Shown one piece after another: positions 43,184 through 52,563 of a stretch of 64,000 nt of DNA (position 1 is its first letter; every line of letters starts with the position of its first letter). The position numbers and the translations under genes were made by a program. This DNA comes from Adenophora triphylla var. japonica (lineage: Eukaryota; Streptophyta; Magnoliopsida; Asterales; Campanulaceae): contig JAFEMH010001480.1 of the NCBI GenBank assembly GCA_022495995.1, positions 1 through 64,000 of the forward strand. The letters are read 5' to 3'. The notes beneath the pieces were generated by a model. The model saw only the letters and a list, made by a program, of their open reading frames with translations, was not told the DNA's origin and ran no database searches.

Positions 43184-45265
43184 TCATTGGCCTTCTTCGT
43201 TCATGAAGGCGGTCTCCCCGTTCTTGAGGTATTGGAAGATCTGGTTGTACCATGGCTCATTGATGGGCTTGGGCTCTAGTTCGATCTCGCAGCAGTAGGC
43301 GGGAATTTCCTTTCGTCCGACTTTGAATGGCTTGATTTCCTTTCCCTCGGGGATTTCTACAAGTGAAGCCAAGGTGGCTAGGGCGTCTGCAAACCGATTT
43401 CGGTCTCTTGGCAAGAAGTGGAAGGTGACCTCTTTGAATTGTGTGATGAGGTCTTCCATGCAGGCGTGGTATTTTTGCAAGCCTGGGTCTATGGTTTTCC
43501 ACCTGTTGGAAACTTGATTGATGATCAGGGCTGAGTCCCCGTAGACCTCGAGTTTCTGGACGTTCCTTTCGAGCGCAGCCTCTAGTCCGGCGGCGCATGC
43601 TTCGTATTCGGCGACATTGTTGGTTACCTCAAAATTTAGCTTTATGGCGATTGGGGTGTGCTCGTCCTTGGGGTCGACCAAGAGCATACCGATGCCGTTT
43701 CCTCTTTTGTTGGCCGCTCCGTCGAAGAACAGTTGCCATCGGTTTTCGCTTTCAAGTGCGAAGATTCCTTCGTCTGGAAATTGTGGTTCAGGACCTTGAG
43801 CCTCGTCGGTGGGGAAGTCAGCCAGCTGTTCGGCCATTACCCGTCCCTTGATTGACTTTTGGTTTACGTACTTGATGTCAAATTCCGCTAGGAAGAAAGA
43901 CCATTTGGCGAGCCTCATTGACAGAGATGGTTTGTCGAAGAGGTATTTGACTGGGTCCATTTTGGAAACCAAGTGCACTGTGTGCGACTGCATGTAGTGT
44001 CGTAATTTTCCGATGACCCATACTAGAGCTGCACAAGTTTTTTTGAGTGTTGAGTAGTTGAGTTCGCTGCCTTGAAACTTTCGAATGACGAAGTAAATGG
44101 CGTTCTCGACTCGTGACTCTTTCTTTTCTTGACAGAGCATGGCTCCGACTGCGGTGTCAGTCACAGTTAGGTATAGCAAAAGCGGCTTCTCTTCATGGGG
44201 AGGACAGAGGATTGAGGGACTCACAAGGTACGCCTTTATTTCTTCAAAGGCATCTTGGCATTCCGAGTTCCATTCGATGTCTCCATTTTTCTTCATTAGT
44301 TTGAATATTGGCTCGCACATAGAGGTCAACTGATTGACGAAGCGACTGATATAATGCAGGCGGCCTATGAAGCTTTTTACCTCTGTTTGTGTTTGCGGTG
44401 GTCTCATTTCGATGATGGCCTTGATCTTTTGAGGATCAACTTTGATACCTCGCTCGGTGACCATGTATCCTAAGACTTTGCCTCGGCTAACTCCAAATGT
44501 GCGTTTGGCAGGGTTTAACCTCATTGAGTGTTTCCGGAGGCGATTGAAGAACTTTCTCAGGTTAGTGAGGTGTTGTCCCTCTGACCCCTTTGAGTGGATG
44601 ATCATGTCATCGACGTACACTTCGATCTCTTTGTGGATCATGTCGTGGAAGAGGGCGGTTGCTGCCCGTTGGTAGGTAGCCCCAGCGTTCTTTAGTCCGA
44701 ACGGCATTACCGTGTAGCAGTAAGTTCCCCAGGGGTTTGTGAAGGCTGTTTTTTCTTGATCTTCTTCGGCCATCTTGATTTGATTGTAGCCGGCAAACCC
44801 GTCCACGAAGGACTTAACCTCGAAATTGGCCATAGTGTCTACCAACATGTCGATGTTCGGTAGTGGAAAGTCGTCCTTGGGACTTGCTTTATTGAGATCT
44901 CGGAAGTCCACACAGTAGCGCACTTTTCCATTGGCCTTGGTGACCGTGACTATGTTGGAGAGCCATGTCGGGTACTCGATCACCCTTATGAAGCCGATGC
45001 GGAGCATCTTTTCGATTTCTTCCTTGACTTGTAAAGACCATTCTGGCTTGATCCAGCGTAGCTTCTGCTTGATGGGCTTAGCCTCGGGATTCAAGGGGAT
45101 CCGATGTTCTACTATGTTTGGATCTAATCCGGGCATGTCTCGGTAAGACCAAGCGAACACGTCCACGAACTCCTTAAGCAGTGCAGTCAATGCGTTTTGC
45201 TCTGTGTCGGTGAAGAAACTTCCAATTTGCGTCTCTTTTGGCTCTTCGGTAGTTCCCAAATTCAC
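43184..45265 (-). pseudogene. Element B reverse transcriptase, RNase H and archaeal-type RNase H
   Basis: An open stretch of 693 codons. RT spans about residues 75-260 with WLSNIVTVTKANGKVRYCVD, FGLKNAGATYQ and catalytic VYVDDMI (216-222). The first RNase H (about 345-455) looks degenerate: the usual Glu in the YS.LEK.C motif is Lys here (YSTLKKTC). The second RNase H (about 509-635) has all four acidic residues: FFDGA (Asp515), EYEA (Glu553), YGDSAL (Asp577), NRFADAL (Asp627). A second RNase H after a degenerate first is a mark of the Tat lineage. An in-frame TGA at 43184 separates it from integrase. Confidence 0.93.
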
Positions 45266-46600
45266 TTTGGTTAAAACCTCCTCGGCAGCTTGGGCCCGGT
45301 TTTTCTCTCGTTTGACAACATGCTTAAAGATGTGCTTAATGTATTGTTCGTTTAATGTGTCTGCTTCTTTATCAAGTGAATCGTTATTAACTGTTTGTGT
45401 GTTAGTTAATTTATCAGTTGTTAAAGATGCAATGAGAGGATACTCGGAAAGATCAAAACTTTCATTAAGAGCATAGGGGAATACATGAGTTCGTAATCTT
45501 CTGGCGTGAGGCCATCAGATGACTCGAAAGACTCGAATTCAAAGATAATGGACTCAGGATGGGTTTTGACACTGGACTCTAGGACTCGAGGGGTCAGACC
45601 AAGTTGTTCGATCATGTCCCTTTTGCTGGCGGTAGGTCCGGAGAAGGTGGCCCAGTTATTGAGTGGCAATGAGCTTGATAGGAGGCGGGGGTCAAAAGGC
45701 TTCGCGCTGCCATTCCCAATCATGGCTATCATAGAGTTATCAGAAACAAAATCGATTAGATCTGGCACCTCGATTTCTTCATTGAAGAGCTGGTGGAGCA
45801 GTGGCTCATTCCAGGCATCGTTTACGGAATCTTCCGCTCTTGTCCTGGGCATTGCTAGTTCGAATGCAGACTCGTCCTGCTTGTTGGTGGCAGGGATGTT
45901 GACAGAGAGTTTTTCGAGTTCTTCTGCCAAAGAGTGGGTTTTTCCGAACCAGAATTCATTGTGAATAGTCGTGGTCGTGGGTCCCGGCAGAGTTGGTGCG
46001 TCAGAGAAATGCTTTTCTGACGGGATTTGGCTTGAGGCCTCTAAATCTTGCCAGGTTTCGCTGGAGCTTGTCCATGGTTGTCGCCTTTGTCGGCCAGTTT
46101 TGTTTGGCGTTGATCAGCTTTGTTCCTTTTTCTGTGTCTTCGTTCAAACTGCCGATTTTCTTTGTGAAGTACCTGGTCATGTCGAAGCTGTAAGGGCGGA
46201 GATCGGAGATTGCGTGCAAGCCTCTTTTGTTATTGGCGGAGTGTTTCCGTGTAGCTTTTCTATTTTCCGCCGCGTCTTCGGGAGTAGGAATGTATCCCAG
46301 GCCATGGAGGGTATTCTGTTCCTTGACCTCGATGATTTGTTGGGTACCCTGATGGCGTTTTCCCAAACCAAGCCCCGGGATGTAGTTCATGAGCTTCATC
46401 ATCTTCATCGGGGGAGGGATCTGGTCCCAAGTCAAAGACAGGTCTATGTGGCACACCTGCGCTTTCGGGCTTTCGATGGTGAACCCGGTCAGCATCATGC
46501 CATCATTGTCGTGTTTGATCTCCAGGACCGGGATGCCGTTTGTGTCGGTCCCTTTGGTGGTTATGCTGTAACCGTAGATGATGGTAAGGTATGTTCCTTA
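45266..46600 (-). pseudogene. Element B protease-RT linker
   Basis: Frames at 46001-46498 (MMLTGFTIESPKAQVCHIDL, LHAISDLRPYSFDMTRYF) and 45421-45930 (FEFESFESSDGLTPEDYELM) form a long linker between protease and RT. Frameshifts lie near 46598 and 45480 and between the two pieces. I recognise no enzyme in it; such linkers occur in large Tat/Ogre polyproteins. Confidence 0.7.
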
Positions 46601-48046
46601 GACGAACTTTACGCACTGGTGGAGGGTGGATGCCACCCCATTGATCTGGTGTAGCCAAGGGCGTCCCAAGATGGCAGTGAATGTGATTGGGATGTCGATG
46701 ACTTGGAAGTCGGTCGGGACCATCTGCTTTCCGAACCATAGGTTCAGGGTGGCTATTCCCAAGACTGGGCGGGACGTTGAGTCGTATGCCTTGATTTTCT
46801 GAGTTGAGGGTTTCAGATCAGTTGGCTTGATCCCTAGCAAGTCCATCATTTTGGATGGGAGGACGTTTATGGCTGATCCCCCATCTACCAAGACCCGAGG
46901 GAGGCGGCGCTCGTCAAGTTGAACGGTTATGTAAAGAGGCTCGTTGTGGTCAGCCCCAAATTTCGGGAGGTCGAGCAAGGACCAGAGTGAGATGTTAGCA
47001 TGAGTATGCTTGAGCTGAGTTAAGACAGGATCTTCAGCCTTCGGGTCAAGGGTTTCGGCTTCTTTGGCGTAGGGCCCCTTTTCAGTTCGGGGTTCAGGCA
47101 TGGCTGGCCTTTTGTCCGCTCGTGGAGGATTCGTCGGGATTTGACCGGAACGTGTCAGTACGTTCACCTCTGGCTTTGCTTCTTTACTTGTCTCTCCTAA
47201 CTCTGTAATGGGAGGGCCTTGGTTGGCGTAGGGCCATGCTGCGCATTTCAGTTCGTTCACCGTTATTGCTTTTGTTGAAGCGTCAACAGTGGCTTTGAGA
47301 TCTTCCCAAGACAGGGGTTGGGGTATCTGGACCCTCGGGCCGTTGGTGGCGGTGCGGAGCTCGTTCCAGCTGATCATGGAGCAGACGTTGCCGTGGTCTT
47401 GTGCAGAGCTAGGCTGAGGAGATTTGTTGGAGTAAATGACGTAGTAGTCAAACTTTCCTGATGGTTCTCCAAGGGTTCCGACTATGGGGTCGCCGGCTTC
47501 GTATCTCTTCTTCAGTTTTTGTTGAGAAGAGGGTTTCTTCTTTCTTCGAGGGCGATCCTCGTTCATTTCATCTTGGAACTCCATTTCCAGACGAGCGATG
47601 CAATCGCAGACGTCCCACCAGATGTGTTCATCGTTCTGCGGTGGTAGCGGGACCTCAGGATGTTGATCGGACACGTCTTCCCCTCGGGGGTCTTGTGGCT
47701 TTATGTCGTAGCTTCATGGCTCGTACGAGGGCAACAGATTGACTTCTGGAAGACAATGAGAGACGTTAAGAGCTGCGGGAGCGGGCATGTCTTTGGGAGT
47801 CCCGAGTGGTTGGGGAGTGGCTAATGTTCCGAAGTGGCGCATGGCACCTTCGATCCAGGCTTGTTGTTCGCCTTGGCATTTTTCGAGGGCTATGACGACT
47901 TGCCACACCTCTTCCATTGTCGGGAAGTTTCTCGGGGGTAAGGGCCCCTTTTTCCTCATTGTTATCCGCTGATCTGGCCATGGGGAGTTGATGGACTGCC
48001 CTAGTGGCTGTGCTAGGAAGGATGTTGGACCTTGCGGCTTTGACAC
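46598..48046 (-). pseudogene. Element B gag-protease, without a recognisable capsid domain
   Basis: One frame runs from the Met at 48046 to 46598, with a single TGA at 47714-47716. The N-terminal part (NFPTMEEVWQVVIALEKCQ) looks like the start of a Tat gag. The protease has RVLVDGGSAINVLP (active-site Asp) and ILGRPWLHQ. Between them I find neither the usual retrotransposon gag core nor a CCHC zinc knuckle. The gag may be internally deleted, or so diverged that I do not recognise it; if deleted, B would need capsid from a relative. Confidence 0.78.
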
Positions 48047-49290
48047 TGGGAGAAAAGTTCCCGGGTACTCTCGATCACTCTCGGTTCACTGGAGGGGGTG
48101 ACGGGTAAGGTTTAGACATGGGAAGACCTTTTGGATAAAAGGGGGAAAGCTCACGTGACATGCAGTTTCCGCTTTTATTTATTTTATTTTTTTTGTTGTT
48201 TTAATTTACTTAAACCAGTGTTTTCTCCGAATCCTAGGTAGGTTGGAAAAGATTTCTCTTCTTTTTCGCAACTATGCTAGATCCTGGGTCAGTGGAGACC
48301 ATCTGTGCGGCTATAAGCCCCTCGTTTTGCACCTGTATTTCGACATCCCGGGGTGGACAGCCCCGGGCGAGGGTCCTATAGGGCAAGCGGTTTCCACCGG
48401 CCTAAAAGAAAAATCGAACCTAAGGACCGAGCCTGTCATGTTTGTTTTAATGCGTTAGCCATGTGAATAGTGAGCCGAGCCGGCCCCTGAGTCAAGATCT
48501 GGTCGAGAGTTCGGCATGACCTCTCTTTACCTTGCTTGCGCAAGGGATCCGTGACGTTAGGCATTGACTGGGTCATATTGACATGGCTGATGTATTAAAG
48601 GCTTGATGACATGGTGTCATGTAGGCATGGATGTATATCCGGGACAGAACATTGTCTGGGTGTAGCTTCGGAAATCAAGATCGGGTCAAGATTTTAGCAT
48701 GACCTTTCATCGCTTTGCTTGCGCAAGGGATCTTGAGTTCCGAGCTTCGACTCAGAAAATGGCCGACATGGGATATGTATCCAGGCTGTATGACACGGAC
48801 TGGGTAAAAACCAACCGAGTCTGGACAGAGTGTGACTCAAGCGTGCGGGGTTGACACTGACTAGGATGGAATGTTTGGAATGATCCCGTGCGCGTCCAAA
48901 AGGCCTAGGAAGACCAAACGGACTGCAACTGAGACTACCTCGGGTTGAGGGTTGTAGTGTGCAGTGTATCCGAGGCAGCAGTGCGCGTAGCGTGCGGTGT
49001 ACCGAGGCAGCAGTGCGAGTAGCGTGCGGTGTACCGAGGTAGCAGTGCGAGTAGCGTGCGGTCTCTAAAATTCTTTTTCTAAGTAAAACAGAAGTTTTTG
49101 AAGAATTTTAAATGTATGTACACAGATGTATATTGATGCATTTTTTTGTATTTTTATTTTTTTTGTAAAATAAAAAGTAAAGCACATGCACACACACACA
49201 ACAGTTAAAGAAAGGGGTAAAATGAAAGTTTGACCCCATCATCGTTTTAAAAATCTTTTGTTTTGTTTAAAAGTTTTTAAAATAAAATAT
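48047..49290 (-). other. 5' leader of element B
   Basis: About 1.2 kb without a convincing frame separates the PBS and gag. At 48955-49065 there are three copies of a short repeat, core gcgtgcggtgtaccgaggcagc, about 36 bp long. The leader of A contains the same block at 11095-11205. Confidence 0.65.
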
Positions 49291-49308
49291 TCCCCAGCGG
49301 AGTCGCCA
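49291..49308 (-). other. Primer binding site of element B
   Basis: The plus strand tccccagcggagtcgcca ends in CCA two bases before the 5' LTR (49311). The minus strand TGGCGACTCCGCTGGGGA resembles the tRNA-Arg-type site reported for Ogre/Tat elements; the tRNA assignment is from memory of that family. Confidence 0.8.
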
Positions 49309-49310
49309 AC

Positions 49311-50711
49311 TGAAATTACCCGGGTCCGGCTCGCGCACGGGGTCCCGGCATCTCGCATTCCGCCTTTTGGAAGTTGCCCAGATCCGAGAGGCGCATCGAT
49401 TGCGCCCTGGCATCTGGCATTCCGTTTGCGTTCGTTGTGTCGGTGGAGGTGTCTTGATGTGTTTTTGCTTGTAGAGTCGCCACGCCGTTTTCATTAAGCC
49501 CAAAACATTGAGAAAAGGCATCAGTTTAAAAATAAACTGTTTTTGTGTGATGAGATTTTTGAGTTCGGAGGTCAGGTTACTCCTTGGGAAGAGAATATTA
49601 GAATATTAGAGCTCACCCGAGTCGCCTCGTAAAAACGAGTCTTTCGGTACCCCTTCTTTCTTTAAATGTTGTGTGTGTGTGTGCTTTTAAAAATGCATGA
49701 TGTGTCGGATGTCTACATTGTACACTACGTATTGAAATGTATTGAAATAGTAATGGAAGGAAGCCTTACCAATATTGGTTCGTGTCTGTCTTCCGCTGGG
49801 GAATAGTTTTTGAGGATGGAATAGTGTTCTGGGACGGACCGGGATTGCTTCGGGATGTGCCAGTTGTCTGCAGACAGAGCTTCGGCGTGCCTCAGGATTG
49901 TCAGGTGTGCACTTGGGCAGAGTTTCGGCGTGCATTGGGATTGCAGGGATCGTTGGCTGGATTCGGGCAGAGGTTCGGCGTGCGTCGGGATCGTCGGTTG
50001 CGTTCGGGCAGAGTTCCGGCGTGCGTCGAAATCGTCGATTTGGCTCGAAAAGGGCCGGGACGCCTCGGGAAAGACCAGGAAAGACTTCGAAGTACCACGA
50101 GGGGCCTCAGAATACCTCGAGAGTGCCTCGGGGCAGCGCGGGAGCGTCTCGGGAGCGCTCGATAGGGCTTCGGAGCACCACGAGGGAGCTCGGAAGGCCC
50201 CGAAAGGAACCGGGAGTGCCTCGGAAGGACTTAGAGGGGCAGCCAGAGGGCTTAAGAAGAGAGAGGAGAAGAGGAAGGTGTGTGAAATGAGGGAGGGGGA
50301 GCCCTCTATTTATAGTGTAGGAAAAATTGCAAGAAGGTCCGTACGGACCTTCTAGGAAAACCAAAGTTTTAGTTTTCCCAGATTTGAGGGAATAATGTGG
50401 ACATTAAGAGGATTTCGTAATTTTGATGTCTGGTAGCAAAGAGGTCCGTACGGACCTTTTAGCATGCAAAGAGGTTCGTACGGAACTTCTATGCTTTTCC
50501 AATTTTTGCATAATTCCCAAAAAGTCCTTTTGTATTTTTTTGTCCCAAAAAGGCCCCCCTTGATTTGGCTAGTGGTTTTTTGGGCCTTTGAGGGTTTTTG
50601 AAGGTTCTTGAGGGTTTTTTGAGGGTTCCGGGTGTTCGAGACTGCGTTTGAGTGAGTCTGCGGTGTTTCCCGGGTGCTCAGAAGAGGGTGATCCAGATTG
50701 GGGTACTTACA
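49311..50711 (-). repeat. 5' LTR of element B
   Basis: It is a 1401-bp counterpart of 32758-34168 with the same termini. It is immediately followed by the TSD gcgtg. The minus-strand TATA box is at 50304-50315. Confidence 0.95.
50304..50486 (-). promoter_or_regulatory. Element B 5' LTR promoter: TATA box and three palindromes
   Basis: The minus-strand TATA box CTATAAATAGAGGGC lies at 50304-50315. Upstream are GGTCCGTACGGACC at 50336 and 50443 and GGTTCGTACGGAAC at 50473. The last two are 30 bp apart with the spacer ttagcatgcaaaga; the variant at 50473 is itself a perfect palindrome. Confidence 0.68.
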
Positions 50712-50716
50712 GCGTG

Positions 50717-51026
50717 AAAGCACTACATGATGTATCAAGTTCATTAATGTCATTTAATTAATTAATACGCCTAATTTCTAATCCCTGTAAACTTAATTTA
50801 ACTAAACTCGCTACTTGATTTACCGAGTTTCAACTGTCAGTTTTTGAAATCGCTACACCATGTATCGAGTTATAAAAAAGTTGTCATTTTGAAAAATAGT
50901 TTCAAATGTGAGTTATTTTGGGAATTATTATTTTAAAATATAATTATTTCAAAAAAAAAAATTCAATACATCATTCCCTTTTTCGTTTTTTTGTTTTAAT
51001 ATTTTTTTTTATTTTTTTTTTATTTT
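50717..51026. other. AT-rich spacer with decayed short repeats
   Basis: I see no gene here. Short related phrases (gcactacatgatgtatcaagttc, cgctacttgatttaccgagttt, cgctacaccatgtatcgagtt) lie at 50722, 50809 and 50849 and match 32719-32740 on the other side of element B. Confidence 0.55.
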
Positions 51027-52263
51027 AGGGCAAATTGCATTTTAGTTACCTGAGTTTGTCGAGATGTTTCAGTTGGTTATCGAATTTGCATTTGTGCCGC
51101 TCACGTGAGTTACTTAAGGGCTATTTTGGTCTTTTCCATCGAATTTGACCCCCATAATTTTAAGGGGGTTAGTTAACATTTTCTAAAAATGAGGGAAGGT
51201 TAAATATAAAAATCAAACCACTCTCTCTCTCTCTCCCTCTCTATTCTCTTTCTTTCTTTTTCTCTCTATCTTCTCACTCTACTTCAAAATGAAAAATTTC
51301 TCTCTTCTTCTTCCTTTTCTCGGCTCCACCCTCATCCACCAGCCGCCATTCCTCACCCCACCTTCACCGCAATCACAACCCCCTCTCCCACCCTCCTCAC
51401 CTGTAATCGAGTTCAGTGATTTACCGGTTGAATTTGGGGAACACGGGAATGACGCATCGACAAGGGAGCAGGACAGGTTCCTTCCGATAGCTAACATGAG
51501 CCGGATCATGAGGAAGGCTTTGCCGGCGAGCGTGAAGATCTCAAAGGACGCGAAGGAGACGGTTCAGGAGTGCGTGTCGAAATTCATAAGCTTCATCACC
51601 GGCAAGGCTTCTGATAAGTGCCAGAGAGAGTAAAGGAAAAAGATCAACGGAGACGACCTTCTATGGGCCATGACGACGATAGGATTCGAGGAGTACATGG
51701 AGCCGTTGAAGGTCTACTTGGCAAAGTACGACTCTTGTTTTAAATCTATGGCATTTTTGCCTGTTGTTCAATTTTAATGAATAGAAATGGTTTTTTTTTT
51801 TTTTTTTTTTTGTATTTTTGGGATTGAAGAAACTTTAAATTGATTTAAAAATGTGGATGTGATTTAATGAAGGAATGGTGATTAAATGGAGGATTATGCC
51901 GGACTTGTGTGGTGGCGGTTGTGGATCAGAAAAGCTGTGGTGGTTCGTGGCGGAAGGATGATAGTGGTGGTTGCTGGTTATTAGAAAGATGGTGGTTGTT
52001 GGGTTTGAAGAATATTTATTTCTTAACAAAATTTTACACTTAACCCCCCATAAATATCCTCCAAACCAGTTACATTCACATGAATAACCCGTGCAAGTCT
52101 CCCACTAAGGAAAAGACGAAAATATCCTTAAGTAACACATATGAGACGTACATGTTACAACCTTCGTTAGATTTTTAACGATTCATTCAAAATTACACCT
52201 AATTGCAACAAAAAAATAAATTCAATAATCAACTTGTAACAAATGCAAATTCAATAACCAATT
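51027..52263. mobile_element. Possible Pack-type transposon carrying an NF-YB fragment
   Basis: Inverted repeats flank the NF-YB fragment. The left arm (51073-51138) contains ttggttatcgaatttgcatt and gttacttaagggctattttg followed by gtcttttcc. The right arm, read on the minus strand, contains ttggttattgaatttgcatt (52263-52238) and gttacttaaggatattttcg followed by tcttttcc (52136-52109), with about 100 extra bases between the two blocks. I could not define a target-site duplication. The arrangement fits gene-fragment capture by a long-TIR element such as a MULE, but two inverted copies of an unrelated repeat beside the gene are also possible. Confidence 0.42.
51289..51730 (+). pseudogene. NF-YB: NF-YB (CCAAT-binding factor subunit B) fragment with premature stop
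   Basis: The histone-fold core begins [20 protein letters not shown] (about 51466) and continues [20 protein letters not shown] and [17 protein letters not shown] at 51631-51633 stands where NF-YB proteins have Lys. The frame then goes on with [20 protein letters not shown] and PLKVYLAKY until about 51726, where similarity ends. The sequence is closest to the NF-YB2/3 type as I remember it. The N-terminal 50 residues ([10 protein letters not shown]..., proline-rich) do not look like NF-YB. With the stop inside the fold and no downstream half, a working subunit is not expected. Confidence 0.85.
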
Positions 52264-52563
52264 ATATATCATAATGATAAATAATGCAAACTCCTTAAAA
52301 CACCAATGATTAGTCTATAGACTATGAATGATAAAAAACAATCAAGCAAAAAAAGAAAGACAAAATCTGAATTGATCAACTCTTTTACGAAAAGAAAAAA
52401 TAAGATAACAAAGGTCAAATTTCTCTCCAATTCGAACCCATAACTTATTGACAAAACTTTAACTAAAATAATGCAATTTTTCCTTTATTTTATACGAAAA
52501 GGCGGAATGGAGAAAACAATTAAACAAATTAATGGCGCAAACTTTGTTGGTAAAGGCATCACA

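Larger units (their letters stand above)
32758..50711 (-). mobile_element. Element B: complete 17.95 kb Tat-type Ty3/gypsy retrotransposon with two antisense genes
   Basis: The LTRs are 32758-34168 and 49311-50711, and both are flanked by the exact duplication gcgtg (32753-32757 and 50712-50716). The PBS lies beside the right LTR, so the element is on the minus strand. Order on that strand: 5' LTR, PBS, 1.2 kb leader, gag-protease, linker, RT-RNase H-aRNH, integrase, then two plus-strand genes (39667-41000 and 36275-39187), three tandem arrays and the 3' LTR. The second, archaeal-type RNase H and the large size place it in the Tat lineage. Stops and frameshifts in gag and pol mean it is not autonomous now. 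Confidence 0.96.

Noticed and set aside
45971..46654. 227-codon plus-strand open frame
   Set aside because: It is opposite the gag-pol linker, whose minus-strand frames are conserved in element A. The plus frame is not.
51838..52030. Small minus-strand frame near the NF-YB fragment
   Set aside because: It is low-complexity (His, Pro, Thr rich) and without a homologue that I can recognise.
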